A DNA stretch of 64,000 bases from JACIYW01 sp014359745 (GCA_050433985.1 JBNPWE010000005.1:62001-126000); one strand, 5' to 3'. Counted from the first letter of the stretch, positions 43,289 to 52,353 are shown. Translations and numbers: made by a program. Notes: generated from the letters alone by a model not told the origin.

Positions 43289-44923
43289 TCAGGGCGCGCC
43301 GATCCGGGCGATCAGGGCTGCCTCGTCAAGGCCGCTGATGGCACCGCTGACCATGCCGCGCGCGGCGTCAAGGCGGCTGGCGCACCAGCCATCGGCGACC
43401 GCGCCGGGGGTGTTACGGATCAGCAGGCTTGCGGCCAGAAGCCGCGCGGCGCTGTCGGCAAACCAGCGCGCATCGCCTTCATCGGGCCGACCCGGCCAGC
43501 GGGCGCGATGCGCGGCAAGGGCCGCGTCATAACGGTGATCGGCGCCGGTGGCGGCCTGCAATTCGGCCTGCAAGGCATCATTGGCCAGCGGCACCTTGGC
43601 CAGGGTTCGCAGGATATCGAGGCAGATCACGTTACCCGACCCTTCCCAGATCGAATTGAGCGGCGCCTCGCGGTACAAAAGCGGCAGGGGCGTTTCCTCG
43701 ACATAGCCCATGCCGCCAAGCGTCTCCATCGCTTCATAGACGACGGGGGGACAGCGTTTGTTCGACAGGAATTTGGCCAGCGCCACAACAACGCGCGCCA
43801 GCGCCCGGTCGGCATCGGAGGTACCATCGAAGGTAGAGGCGGCGAAAAAGCCCAGGGCCACCGCCCCCTCCAGATCAAGGGCCAGATCGGCCAGCACCCG
43901 GCGCATCAGCGGCTGGTCGATCAGGCGGCGCTGGAATACGCTGCGGCCCGCGCACCACCACGCCGCCTCGGCCAGGGCCGCGCGCATCAGCCCGGCGGGG
44001 GCCATCGCGGTATCACGCCTTGTGTGGTGCACCATCGCGATGATGGTGCGCACCCCGTCGCCTTCTTCGCCGATGCGGTGGGCGAAGGCCCCGTGATACT
44101 CAATCTCGGCCGAGGCATTGGCGCGGTTGCCCAGCTTGTCTTTCAGCCGCATCAGGTGGATGGCATTGGTGCCCCCGTCCAGCCAGCGCGGCACCAGAAA
44201 GCAGGTCAGCCCTCCCGGCGCCTGCGCCAGCGTCAGGAACCCGTCCGACATCGGTGCGGAACAGAACCATTTGTGCCCGGTCAGCCGAAAGGCCTCGCCA
44301 TCGGGCAGGGCTTGGGTTTGGTTGCTGCGCAGATCCGATCCGCCCTGTTTTTCGGTCATCGCCATGCCAAGGGTGGCGGCGGATTTTTCGGTGACGGGAA
44401 CGCAGGCCGGATCATAGCCGCGCGCCGTCAGCCGGGGTTGCCAGATCGCCGCCAGCGCAGGATTGGCGGCAAGGGCGGGCACGGCGGCATAGGTCATGGT
44501 CATCGGGCAGCAGGTGCCCGGTTCCACCTGGCTGTGCAGATAGACCATGGCGGCATGGGTAACATGGCTGCCGCCCGTCCAGGCATCGCCCGCATAGCCC
44601 GCGCCAAGGCCAAGGTGCAGCAGATCGTGATAGGCGGGGTGAAAGGTGACCACGTCGCGCCGCCGTCCGCCCCGGTCATGGGTGTGCAGTTCGGGCAGTT
44701 GGCGGTTGGCCGCGCGCGCGGCCTCGCGCCAGCGCGCGGTGCCTGCGCTGGCGCCGTAGGCGGCAAGGGTTTGGGCATCGCCGCCATGGCGCGCGGTGGC
44801 CTCGCGCAGGGGAATGTCAGCCGCCCAGAGGTCGATATCACCGGGCGGGCAGGGCTGGTTGAAAACCTCGTCGTCGGCGGGTGGCCTGGGGGTGGCGGGC
44901 TGGGGGCTGGCGGGATTGGTCAT
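43289..44923 (-). CDS. AidB-like acyl-CoA dehydrogenase family protein
   Basis: Flavoprotein of 544 residues related to AidB of the adaptive response to alkylation. Family strings: VFNQPCPPGDIDLWAADIPL at the N-terminus, VTFHPAYHDLLHLGLGAGYA, HSQVEPGTCCPMTMTYAAVP, MTEKQGGSDLRSNQTQ for FAD binding, and YVEETPLPLLYREAPLNSIW, whose C-terminal region would carry the AidB DNA-binding part. The start at 44923 has GAGAGGA upstream. It is transcribed toward murC. Whether it protects DNA or acts as an isovaleryl-CoA-type dehydrogenase cannot be settled from sequence. No alkylation-response regulator is nearby. Confidence 0.87.
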   Translation of the reverse strand: MTNPASPQPATPRPPADDEVFNQPCPPGDIDLWAADIPLREATARHGGDAQTLAAYGASAGTARWREAARAANRQLPELHTHDRGGRRRDVVTFHPAYHDLLHLGLGAGYAGDAWTGGSHVTHAAMVYLHSQVEPGTCCPMTMTYAAVPALAANPALAAIWQPRLTARGYDPACVPVTEKSAATLGMAMTEKQGGSDLRSNQTQALPDGEAFRLTGHKWFCSAPMSDGFLTLAQAPGGLTCFLVPRWLDGGTNAIHLMRLKDKLGNRANASAEIEYHGAFAHRIGEEGDGVRTIIAMVHHTRRDTAMAPAGLMRAALAEAAWWCAGRSVFQRRLIDQPLMRRVLADLALDLEGAVALGFFAASTFDGTSDADRALARVVVALAKFLSNKRCPPVVYEAMETLGGMGYVEETPLPLLYREAPLNSIWEGSGNVICLDILRTLAKVPLANDALQAELQAATGADHRYDAALAAHRARWPGRPDEGDARWFADSAARLLAASLLIRNTPGAVADGWCASRLDAARGMVSGAISGLDEAALIARIGAP

Positions 44924-45070
44924 GTCCGGTCCTCTCAAAGCCAGTCTAGCGCAAGATGTGCAGTACGCAAATCAAGGATTCACAACCACCCAAGCCTGTG
45001 CCATAGTTCGGGGACGCGCCCGAAAAGATATGAAGCAGAGGTGCGAAACAGGCAAGTGCAGAGACGAGCG

Positions 45071-45370
45071 ATGACCCACAACACCCGCCCCACAGTTGGT
45101 GCCACGCTGTATTTCGCGCTGGCCCTGACGCTTGGCAGTTATTTCACCTTTGCCGCCGTGCAGGGCGATTACGGCCTGTTTCGCCGCATCCAGATCAACG
45201 CAGAGGTCGCCGACCTGCGGGCCGAACGCGCCCGCCTGACCGCCGAACTGGCCGAGATGACCAATCTTACCCGGCGGATGTCGGATGATTACCTTGATCT
45301 TGACCTTCTGGATGAACGCGCCCGCGATGTTCTGGGCGTGCTGCGCGCCGATGAGATCGTGATCCGATAG
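45071..45370 (+). CDS. FtsB/DivIC-like septum formation initiator
   Basis: Bitopic division protein of 99 residues. A short cytoplasmic start is followed by a TM helix at about 9-28 (VGATLYFALALTLGSYFTFA), then a coiled coil with heptads at about 38-70 (AEVADLRAERARLTAELAEM), and the C-terminal DDYLDLDLLDERARDVLGVL region that matches the FtsB 'E..AR..LG' box. It should bridge FtsL and FtsQ. It is divergent from aidB and precedes pdhA, a position seen in many alphaproteobacteria. ATG 45071 is preceded by AGAGACGAG. Confidence 0.85.
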   Translation: MTHNTRPTVGATLYFALALTLGSYFTFAAVQGDYGLFRRIQINAEVADLRAERARLTAELAEMTNLTRRMSDDYLDLDLLDERARDVLGVLRADEIVIR

Positions 45371-45495
45371 CGCGTGTTTGTCGGTCGGGCGAAGTCCCGT
45401 GACCGGCGCGCGTGTGGCGGGCGCGGGATTTGAGTATTTTTTTCGAGAGGATGGGAAAGAACGTTTTCCTGTTCGGTCACGGCGCGGACCGGGCT
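45371..45495 (+). repeat. GAGTATTT intergenic element, copy D
   Basis: The only copy on the plus strand, and it directly follows the plus-strand ftsB-like gene. Core GAGTATTT at 45432-45439 followed by TTTTCGAGAGGATG; before it GACCGGCGCGCG and GGCGGGCGCGGGATTT. Its run of seven T after the GC-rich part suits transcript termination. Confidence 0.85.
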
Positions 45496-45562
45496 GCGCG
45501 CAAGGGGCGCCGGTTACCGGGATGCGCCATCGGCCTTGCGCAGGCCGAATTTGCACTCGCCC

Positions 45563-45605
45563 TTAGTTCCATGATCCGCTATAGGTTAGTTTAGTATTGA
45601 ACTAA
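45563..45605. promoter_or_regulatory. Repeated TTAGTT motif upstream of pdhA
   Basis: TTAGTT occurs at 45563 and 45586, TTAGT at 45591, and the inverse AACTAA at 45600-45605, giving an inverted repeat TTAGTT-N8-AACTAA 26 bp before the pdhA start. TATAGG at 45580 could be a -10. This is a likely control site for the pdh operon. Confidence 0.4.
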
Positions 45606-45631
45606 TGACCTGACGTGGGGGAATTTCCGGT

Positions 45632-46642
45632 ATGGCGGCACGAAAATCGACTGCAACATCCAGTATTTCCAAGGAAGACCTGCTGAAGTTCTACCGCGAC
45701 ATGCTGTTGATCCGACGATTCGAGGAGAAGGCCGGCCAGCTTTACGGGATGGGGCTGATCGGTGGGTTCTGCCACCTTTACATCGGGCAGGAGGCGGTGG
45801 TGGTCGGGCTTGAGGCGGCGGCCTCTGAAGGCGACAAGCGCGTCACCTCCTATCGCGATCACGGCCATATGCTGGCCTGCGGGATGGACCCAAAGGGGGT
45901 GATGGCCGAACTGACCGGGCGCGCGGGCGGGTATTCGCGCGGCAAGGGCGGATCGATGCACATGTTTTCGAAAGAGCGGCATTTCTATGGTGGCCATGGC
46001 ATCGTCGGCGCGCAGGTTCCCATCGGCGCGGGGCTTGCGTTTGCGGATAAATACCTTGGTAATGACCGGGTGACATTTACCTATTTCGGCGATGGTGCCG
46101 CCAATCAGGGCCAGGTTTACGAGACCTACAACATGGCAGAGCTTTGGATGCTGCCGGTGATTTTCGTAATTGAAAACAACCAGTACGCCATGGGCACCTC
46201 TGTGCAGCGTTCCACCAAATCGCCCAGCCTGTGGGAACGCGGCGCGGCTTATGGCATTCCGGGCGAAGAGGTGGACGGCATGGATGTGCTGGCGGTCAGG
46301 GCCGCGGGCGAAAAGGCCGTCGCGCACTGCCGCGCGGGCAAGGGGCCGTATATCCTGGAAATGAAGACCTATCGCTATCGCGGCCATTCCATGTCGGACC
46401 CCGCCAAGTACCGCACCCGCGAAGAGGTGCAGAAAATGCGCGAGGAAAAGGACGCCATCGAACATGTGCGCGACCTGCTTCTGACCGGCAAGCACGCGAC
46501 CGAGGATGATCTGAAGTCCATCGACAAGGAGATCAAGGATATCGTGAACGCCAGCGCCGAATTCGCCAAGGACAGCCCCGAACCCGATCCTTCGGAACTC
46601 TGGACCGACATCTACGCCACTGACGTACCGCAAGAAGCCTGA
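45632..46642 (+). CDS. pdhA: Pyruvate dehydrogenase E1 component, alpha subunit
   Basis: TPP-dependent decarboxylase subunit (336 aa) of the pyruvate dehydrogenase complex. The TPP motif is GDGAANQGQVYETYNMAELW ending VIENNQYA. Also seen: LLIRRFEEKAGQLYGMGLIG, SYRDHGHMLACGMDP, the phosphorylation-loop-like YRYRGHSMSDPAKYR, and GIVGAQVPIGAGLAFA. It is the first gene of pdhA-pdhB-pdhC, 13 bp before pdhB. The gene for E3 (lpd) is not in the window. Confidence 0.97.
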   Translation: MAARKSTATSSISKEDLLKFYRDMLLIRRFEEKAGQLYGMGLIGGFCHLYIGQEAVVVGLEAAASEGDKRVTSYRDHGHMLACGMDPKGVMAELTGRAGGYSRGKGGSMHMFSKERHFYGGHGIVGAQVPIGAGLAFADKYLGNDRVTFTYFGDGAANQGQVYETYNMAELWMLPVIFVIENNQYAMGTSVQRSTKSPSLWERGAAYGIPGEEVDGMDVLAVRAAGEKAVAHCRAGKGPYILEMKTYRYRGHSMSDPAKYRTREEVQKMREEKDAIEHVRDLLLTGKHATEDDLKSIDKEIKDIVNASAEFAKDSPEPDPSELWTDIYATDVPQEA

Positions 46643-46655
46643 GGAGGGGATCATC

Positions 46656-48023
46656 ATGGCAACCGAAATTCTCATGCCCGCCCTCTCGCCGACCATGGAA
46701 GAGGGCACATTGGCGAAATGGCTGGTCAAGGAAGGCGACAGCGTCGCCGCAGGCGATATCCTGGCCGAAATCGAAACCGACAAGGCCACGATGGAATTCG
46801 AGGCGGTCGATGAGGGCATCGTCGGCCGTATCCTGGTGGCCGAGGGCAGCGAGGGCGTCAAGGTCAACACCCCCATCGCGGTGATGGTCGAAGAGGGCGA
46901 AAGCGCCGATGCCGCGCCCGCGAAATCGGCCCCGGAACCCGAGGTGAAGGCCGAAACCCCGGCCGCACCCGCACCTCAGCCAAGTGCCCCCGCGCCCGCC
47001 AAAGCCGCCTCCGCCGCGCCCGAATGGCCCGAGGGTACGGTGACCAAATCGCAAACCGTGCGCGAATCGCTGCGCGATGCGATGGCCGAGGAAATGCGCC
47101 GTGCCGACAACGTGTTCCTGATGGGCGAGGAAGTGGCCGAGTATCAGGGCGCCTACAAGATCTCCCAGGGGCTTCTGGATGAATTCGGCGCGAAACGGGT
47201 GATTGACACGCCGATCACCGAACACGGCTTTACGGGCATCGCGGTGGGTGCCGCGTTTGGCGGGCTGCGCCCCATTGTGGAATTCATGACCTTCAACTTC
47301 GCCATGCAGGCGATCGACCAGATCATCAATTCCGCCGCCAAGACGCTGTACATGTCGGGCGGGCAAATGGGCTGCCCGATCGTGTTTCGCGGCGCGAACG
47401 GCGCTGCGGCGCGGGTTGGCGCGCAGCACAGCCAGGATTACACCGCCTGGTACATGCAGGTGCCCGGCCTCAAGGTGGTCGCGCCCTATACGGCGGCCGA
47501 TGCCAAGGGATTGCTTAAATCCGCGATCCGCGATCCTAATCCGGTGATCTTCCTGGAAAACGAGATCCTCTATGGCCGGTCGTTCGAGGTGCCGCAGCTT
47601 GACGATTACACCGTGCCCTTGGGCAAGGCCCGGATCGCGCGCGAAGGCACGGATGTGACCATTGTCAGCTTTGGGATCGGCATGACCTATGCGTTGGAGG
47701 CGGCGGAACGGCTGGCCCGCGACGGGATCGAAGCCGAGGTGATCGATCTGCGCACCATCCGCCCGATGGATACCGGGGCGATCATCGCCTCCGTGCAGAA
47801 AACCAACCGCTGCGTGACCGTCGAAGAAGGCTGGCCACAGGGATCGGTCGGCAGCTATATCGCTTCGGTGCTGATGCAACAGGCGTTCGACTATCTTGAT
47901 GCGCCGGTGATGGTGTGCACGGGCAAGGACGTGCCGATGCCCTATGCCGCCAATCTGGAAAAACTGGCGCTGATCACCACCGACGAGGTGGTCGAGGCCG
48001 TCCACAAAGTCACCTACCGGTAA
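46656..48023 (+). CDS. pdhB: Pyruvate dehydrogenase E1 component, beta subunit, with N-terminal lipoyl domain
   Basis: E1-beta of 455 residues carrying a lipoyl domain (about 1-78) with the lipoylated Lys in ETDKATMEFEAVDEG, then a Pro/Ala linker (about 80-125) and the transketolase-like part from TVRESLRDAMAEEMRRADNV. The domain fusion is normal in many alphaproteobacteria. GEEVAEYQGAYKISQGLLDE and RIGAQHSQDY-like segments (here RVGAQHSQDYTAWYMQVPGL) mark the catalytic core. The lipoyl domain is nearly identical to that of PdhC, so lipoyl arms lie on both E1 and E2. Confidence 0.96.
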   Translation: MATEILMPALSPTMEEGTLAKWLVKEGDSVAAGDILAEIETDKATMEFEAVDEGIVGRILVAEGSEGVKVNTPIAVMVEEGESADAAPAKSAPEPEVKAETPAAPAPQPSAPAPAKAASAAPEWPEGTVTKSQTVRESLRDAMAEEMRRADNVFLMGEEVAEYQGAYKISQGLLDEFGAKRVIDTPITEHGFTGIAVGAAFGGLRPIVEFMTFNFAMQAIDQIINSAAKTLYMSGGQMGCPIVFRGANGAAARVGAQHSQDYTAWYMQVPGLKVVAPYTAADAKGLLKSAIRDPNPVIFLENEILYGRSFEVPQLDDYTVPLGKARIAREGTDVTIVSFGIGMTYALEAAERLARDGIEAEVIDLRTIRPMDTGAIIASVQKTNRCVTVEEGWPQGSVGSYIASVLMQQAFDYLDAPVMVCTGKDVPMPYAANLEKLALITTDEVVEAVHKVTYR

Positions 48024-48035
48024 GGAGCGCGCGCC

Positions 48036-49331
48036 ATGCCCACGGAAATCCTCATGCCCGCCCTCTCGCCCACGATGGAAGAGGGGACGCTGGCGAAATG
48101 GCTGGTGAAAGAGGGCGACACCGTCGCCGCCGGCGATCTGCTGGCCGAGATTGAAACCGACAAGGCCACGATGGAATTCGAGGCGGTCGATGAAGGCACC
48201 ATCGGCAAGATCCTGGTGGCCGGGGGGACCGAAGGTGTGAAGGTCAACACCCCGATCGCGGTTATTCTGGCCGAAGGCGAAAGTGCGGACGACATCGGCA
48301 AGGCCAAGACGCCCGATAGCGGCAGCGCGCCGAAATCCGACGCCCCGTCGGCGAAGGCCCCGGCCAGCGACGCCGCCGCCAAGGCTCCCGCCGCGCCGAT
48401 GACTGGCGATGGCAGCCGCATCTTCGCCTCGCCGATTGCGCGGCGCATCGCCGCGGAAAAGGGGCTCGATCTTAGCACGATCAAGGGCTCTGGCCCGCAT
48501 GGGCGCATCGTCAAGGCCGATGTGGTACAGGCCGCCCCGCAACCGGTCGCGCAACCCGCACCCGCGCCGCAAAAGCCCGCAGCCCCCGCAGCCCCCACCG
48601 GCCCCGCCGCCGATGCGGTCGCCCGCATGTTCGAGGGGCGCGCCTATGAAGAGGTCAAGCTTGACGGCATGCGCAAGACCGTCGCCGCCCGCCTGACCGA
48701 GGCCAAGCAGACCATCCCGCATTTCTACCTGCGCCGCGAGGTGCGGCTTGACACATTGATGGCCTTCCGCGCCCAGCTCAACAAGCAGCTTGAATCGCGC
48801 GGTGTGAAACTTTCGGTCAATGATTTCATCATCAAGGCCTGCGCGCTGGCGCTGCAAACGGTGCCCGATGCCAATGCCGTCTGGGCGGGGGATCGCATCC
48901 TGCGGATCAAGCCGTCGGATGTGGCGGTGGCGGTGGCGATCGAGGGCGGGCTGTTCACCCCGGTGCTGAAAGACGCGCATCTGAAATCCCTCTCCGCCCT
49001 TTCGGCGGAAATGAAGGATCTCGCCACCCGCGCCCGCAACCGAAAACTGGCACCGCAAGACTATACCGGCGGCTCCACCGCGATATCCAACCTTGGCATG
49101 TTCGGGATCGAGAATTTCGACGCGGTGATCAACCCGCCGCACGGTTCGATCCTTGCGGTCGGCGCGGGCCTGAAAAAGCCCGTCGTGGGCATGGATGGTG
49201 AACTGACCACGGCCACCGTGATGTCGATGACGCTGTCGGTCGATCACCGGGTCATCGACGGCGCGCTTGGTGCCGATTACCTCAAGGCGATCGTCGAGAA
49301 CCTTGAAAACCCGATGGTCATGCTCGCCTGA
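48036..49331 (+). CDS. pdhC: Pyruvate dehydrogenase E2 component, dihydrolipoamide acetyltransferase
   Basis: Core acetyltransferase (431 aa). Domain order: lipoyl (about 1-78, Lys in ETDKATMEFEAV), Ala/Pro linker, peripheral-subunit-binding domain (about 125-165, FASPIARRIAAEKGLDLSTI), second Pro/Ala linker, and catalytic domain with YLRREVRLDTLMAFR, DFIIKACALALQTVPDANA and the active-site VDHRVIDGALGADYL near the C-terminus. It follows pdhB by 12 bp with AAGGAG upstream. No terminator was seen after it, only the intergenic repeat E. Confidence 0.97.
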   Translation: MPTEILMPALSPTMEEGTLAKWLVKEGDTVAAGDLLAEIETDKATMEFEAVDEGTIGKILVAGGTEGVKVNTPIAVILAEGESADDIGKAKTPDSGSAPKSDAPSAKAPASDAAAKAPAAPMTGDGSRIFASPIARRIAAEKGLDLSTIKGSGPHGRIVKADVVQAAPQPVAQPAPAPQKPAAPAAPTGPAADAVARMFEGRAYEEVKLDGMRKTVAARLTEAKQTIPHFYLRREVRLDTLMAFRAQLNKQLESRGVKLSVNDFIIKACALALQTVPDANAVWAGDRILRIKPSDVAVAVAIEGGLFTPVLKDAHLKSLSALSAEMKDLATRARNRKLAPQDYTGGSTAISNLGMFGIENFDAVINPPHGSILAVGAGLKKPVVGMDGELTTATVMSMTLSVDHRVIDGALGADYLKAIVENLENPMVMLA

Positions 49332-49354
49332 CCGGCCGGGCCCTGAATCCGCCG

Positions 49355-49440
49355 CGCCCTTTCATCTTGGCCGAAATACTCGACTTTCCCGCCCTCCCTG
49401 CGCGCACCGGTCAAGGCAACGACGCCGGTTGACTGAAATC
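49355..49440 (-). repeat. GAGTATTT intergenic element, copy E
   Basis: Shorter copy with core AAATACTC at 49374-49381, TTTCATCTTGGCCG on one side and CCCTGCGCGCACCGGTCAAGG on the other. It follows the stop of phhB (49464) on the minus strand, in the gap between the convergent pdhC and phhB. Confidence 0.8.
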
Positions 49441-49463
49441 CGCTCTGGTTTCGGTAAAACCGG

Positions 49464-49760
49464 TCAGGCGGCCAGGTCGTTCATTTTCCGCGCAAGGGCG
49501 ATGTCGCGGTGGCTGAGGCCCTTGACGTCATGGCTGGTCAAGGTGACGGTCACGGTTTTGTAGACGTTGGACCATTCGGGGTGGTGGTTCCATTTCTCGG
49601 CCCAAAGGGCGGCGCGGGTCATGAAACCGAAAGCGTCGACGAAATTGGCGAAGGTAAAGGTGCGGGTGATCGCATCGCGGCCCGTGGCCATGGCCCAGCC
49701 TGCGGCCAGAAGCGGGGCAAGCGCGGTGGTGCGGTCGGCATCGGTGAGCTTGTCGGTCAT
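49464..49760 (-). CDS. phhB: Pterin-4a-carbinolamine dehydratase
   Basis: Dehydrates the carbinolamine formed by aromatic amino acid hydroxylases. The 98-residue protein has the conserved FANFVDAFGFMTRAALWAEK, WNHHPEWSNVYKTVTVTLTS (the paired His of the active site) and HDVKGLSHRDIALARKMN. No phenylalanine hydroxylase gene is adjacent, so it may act on another pterin. It overlaps the FemAB-like gene by 4 bp as the downstream member. Confidence 0.93.
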   Translation of the reverse strand: MTDKLTDADRTTALAPLLAAGWAMATGRDAITRTFTFANFVDAFGFMTRAALWAEKWNHHPEWSNVYKTVTVTLTSHDVKGLSHRDIALARKMNDLAA

Positions 49761-50935
49761 TCGGTCTCTCCTTGCGGTTTGCGGAACGGGCCGTAATCGG
49801 TCAGCACCTCGATTTCCTCGTCAATGGCGTTGCGCTCTGCCTCCAGATAGCGGGCGACGGCATCGCGAAAGCCCTGATCGGCGATCCAGTGCAGCGAATG
49901 CACGGGTGTGGGCAGATAGCCGCGCGCCAGTTTGTGTTCGCCCTGCGCCCCGGCCTCTACCCTTTCCATGCCGTGGGCGATGGCGAAATCGATGGCGCGG
50001 TAATAGCACAGTTCGAAATGCAGGCAGGGGTGATCTTCGGTGCAGCCCCAGTAGCGCCCGTAAAGCGTGTCGCGCCCGAAGAAATTGAGCGCGCCGGCCA
50101 CCGGCCTGCCGCCCCGTTCGGCAAGGACCAGCACGATATCGTTGCGCAGCGTCGCCTGCGCCGCGTCGAAAAATGCGCGCGTCAGATAGGGGGTGCCCCA
50201 TTTGCGGCTGCCGGTATCCTGATAGAACTGCCAGAACGCATCCCAGTGCCGGGGTTCGATCTGATCGCCGGTCAGGGCGCGGATGCTGCCGCCAAAATCC
50301 TGCGCGGTGGCGCGTTCCTTGCGGATGGTCTTGCGTTTGCGCGAGGAAAGCGCGGCAAGAAAACCGTCGAAATCGCCGTAGCCGCGGTTTTCCCAGTGAA
50401 ATTGCTGGGTGACGCGGTGCAAAAGCCCCATCTGGGTGCCCGCGCGGGCCTCTTCTTCGGTGCAAAAGGTGATATGGGCCGATGACAGCCGGTTTTCTGC
50501 CGCCAGTTGCACCATCCCCTGCACAAGTGCGGCGCGCCCCGCCGCCTCAAACCCCGGCCTTGTCAGCAGGCGCCGCCCGGTGGCGGGCGTAAAGGGCACC
50601 GCACCCTGCAACTTGGGATAATAGCGCCCGCCCGCGCGTTCAAAGGCATTGGCCCAGGCGTGATCGAAGATATATTCGCCCTGCGAATGGCCCTTGGCAT
50701 AAAGCGGCATCACCGCGATGATCCGCCCGCCTGCCCGCGCAACCAGATGGCGCGGTGTCCAGCCGGTGCCGCGCCCCACCGATCCCGACGATTCGAGCGC
50801 GGCCAGAAACCGGTGGGTGGTGAAGGGATCGACCGGGCGCGCGCCGCCGTCGGGGTTGGCGCAACCGTCCCAGTCGGGGGCTGCGATCTCGAGGATGCTG
50901 GCGTGAACGGTGATTTCGATCACGTCATCTTTCAT
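49757..50935 (-). CDS. GNAT/FemAB-like acyltransferase (DUF482 family)
   Basis: Protein of 392 residues. Recognisable segments are PLYAKGHSQGEYIFDHAWAN, RYYPKLQGAVPFTPATGRRL, ENRGYGDFDGFLAALSSRKR and FELCYYRAIDFAIAHGMERV followed by AGAQGEHKLARGYLP, all characteristic of the peptidogalycan/DUF482 family with a duplicated GNAT fold. A role in modifying peptides or envelope components is suggested by FemAB likeness only. The start at 50935 is supported by GGAGCC; the 20 upstream codons lack family likeness. It is coupled to phhB. Confidence 0.82.
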   Translation of the reverse strand: MKDDVIEITVHASILEIAAPDWDGCANPDGGARPVDPFTTHRFLAALESSGSVGRGTGWTPRHLVARAGGRIIAVMPLYAKGHSQGEYIFDHAWANAFERAGGRYYPKLQGAVPFTPATGRRLLTRPGFEAAGRAALVQGMVQLAAENRLSSAHITFCTEEEARAGTQMGLLHRVTQQFHWENRGYGDFDGFLAALSSRKRKTIRKERATAQDFGGSIRALTGDQIEPRHWDAFWQFYQDTGSRKWGTPYLTRAFFDAAQATLRNDIVLVLAERGGRPVAGALNFFGRDTLYGRYWGCTEDHPCLHFELCYYRAIDFAIAHGMERVEAGAQGEHKLARGYLPTPVHSLHWIADQGFRDAVARYLEAERNAIDEEIEVLTDYGPFRKPQGETE

Positions 50936-51031
50936 CGGGGGCTCCGGTTTTCGGGTGTTTCGGGGCGTTGGCCGGTACGGGCCGGTCATGACCACGGAAA
51001 TGGGGTGCGGGGCAAGCCGGTCAAGCAGATT

Positions 51032-51802
51032 TCAGGGGCCGGGGCAGGGCGGCAGATACCCTTCGAAGGTGATGTTGTCGGCAAGGGTGCGGGCGCGCGC
51101 CTCTGCCTTTGGGGTGCGGATCGTCCAGCACAGGATCGCGGCGCCCGCGGCGCGCAGGTCTGCCACGCGGGGGCGGGCCAGGTCATCGGCCTGATGCGAG
51201 ATGAAGCAGGCGCCGCTTGGGTCGTAATCGGGGATCGCGCGCAGGCGGTCGCGGGTTGCGGCGGGCAGGTCGGGCCAGCTGGCCGCGTCAAAGGCGGCGG
51301 TGGTCAGCCCATGGGCGATATCGGGGGCATGGCGCCCAAAGGTGGTGACGGAATGCGGGTTGAACGACATCACCGCCAAGGGCCCGTCATAGCCCGCCAC
51401 CGCCTCGGCCACCGCCTGTTCCAGCGGGCCGACATCGGGCCCCAGCGCGCCGTCCTGATCCTTGACCTCGATCAGAAGCGGGATACGGCCCGCGACAAGG
51501 GCCAGCACCTCTTCCAGGGTCGGCACGGTTTCGTGGCTGCCCAAAAGCGGGATATGGCCCAGTTCGGTGCGGGTGCGCGCGTGCAGAGGCCCCGCGTCGG
51601 GGGTCAGGCGGTCAAGCGTGGCATCGTGGAACACCATGGCGTGGCCGTCGGATGATAGCTGCACGTCGATCTCGGCGCCATAGCCCGCCCCGATCGCGGC
51701 CAGCAGTGCGGCGCGCGAATTTTCCGGCCTGCCCTGCCTGCGGTCATGCAGCGCCCGATGGGCCAGTGGCAGGCGCAGGAAGGCTTCGGGCAGGGCAGGC
51801 AT
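51032..51802 (-). CDS. Glycerophosphodiester phosphodiesterase family protein
   Basis: Hydrolyses glycerophosphodiesters to glycerol-3-phosphate. TIM-barrel enzyme of 256 residues with the catalytic pattern LAHRALHDRRQGRPENSRAA, GAEIDVQLSSDGHAMVFHDA (Glu, Asp, His of the metal and acid-base set) and LIEVKDQDGALGPDV. There is no signal peptide, so it is cytoplasmic. It lies 21 bp downstream of the RidA gene on the same strand, and was probably cotranscribed. Confidence 0.92.
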   Translation of the reverse strand: MPALPEAFLRLPLAHRALHDRRQGRPENSRAALLAAIGAGYGAEIDVQLSSDGHAMVFHDATLDRLTPDAGPLHARTRTELGHIPLLGSHETVPTLEEVLALVAGRIPLLIEVKDQDGALGPDVGPLEQAVAEAVAGYDGPLAVMSFNPHSVTTFGRHAPDIAHGLTTAAFDAASWPDLPAATRDRLRAIPDYDPSGACFISHQADDLARPRVADLRAAGAAILCWTIRTPKAEARARTLADNITFEGYLPPCPGP

Positions 51803-51823
51803 GACAACACCTCCTGGGCGGGG

Positions 51824-52288
51824 TCAGCGGATTTCGAACACGCCTTCGATTTCAACGGCAACGCCGCGCGGCAGGGCGGGGGCGCTGACGGCGGCGCGCG
51901 CGTGGCGTCCGGCGTCGCCCAGCACCTCTACCAGCAGGTCAGAGGCGCCGTTGATCACTTCGGGCTGCTGGGTGAACGTATCGGTCGAATTGACAAAGCC
52001 GGTCAGCTTGACCACCCGCACCAGCCGGTCAAGATCGCCGCCACACGCCGCCTGTACCTGCGCCAGAAGCGACAGCGCGCAGGCCCGCGCGGCGTCCCGG
52101 CCCGCCGCCAGATCCAGCGTATCGCCCAGCTTGCCGGTGATAAGCCCGTCGGGCCCCTGGCTGATCTGGCCCGACACGAACACCAGATCGCCGGTCTGCA
52201 CATAGGGCACATAATTGGCCGCGGGCGCGGGGGCCGGGGGCAGGGTCAGGCCAAGCTCGCGCAGGCGCGTTGCTGTTCTTTTGCTCAT
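51824..52288 (-). CDS. RidA-family (reactive imine/enamine deaminase) protein
   Basis: Small homotrimeric protein (154 aa) related to RidA and the YjgF/Rid subgroup. TGDLVFVSGQISQGPDGLIT, then LGDTLDLAAGRDAARACALS and VVKLTGFVNSTDTFTQQPEV are the conserved core; the C-terminal RAAVSAPALPRGVAVEIEGV holds the arginine expected to bind the substrate carboxylate. It is the first gene of the ridA-GDPD unit and sits 65 bp after the HlyD gene on the same strand. It likely removes toxic 2-aminoacrylate-type intermediates. Confidence 0.9.
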   Translation of the reverse strand: MSKRTATRLRELGLTLPPAPAPAANYVPYVQTGDLVFVSGQISQGPDGLITGKLGDTLDLAAGRDAARACALSLLAQVQAACGGDLDRLVRVVKLTGFVNSTDTFTQQPEVINGASDLLVEVLGDAGRHARAAVSAPALPRGVAVEIEGVFEIR

Positions 52289-52353
52289 CTCATCCTCCGG
52301 CTGTCGCTGTGGTTCAGGCTAACCCTGTCCGGGGCGCGGGGGAACCGCAAACA

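Noticed and set aside
45542..45600. tRNA-like segment upstream of pdhA
   Set aside because: No cloverleaf or T-loop consensus could be fitted; no tRNA was found in any gap.
46533..49247. 904-codon minus-strand ORF
   Set aside because: Lies opposite pdhB and pdhC; low-information His/Arg/Gly composition typical of antisense frames in high-GC DNA.
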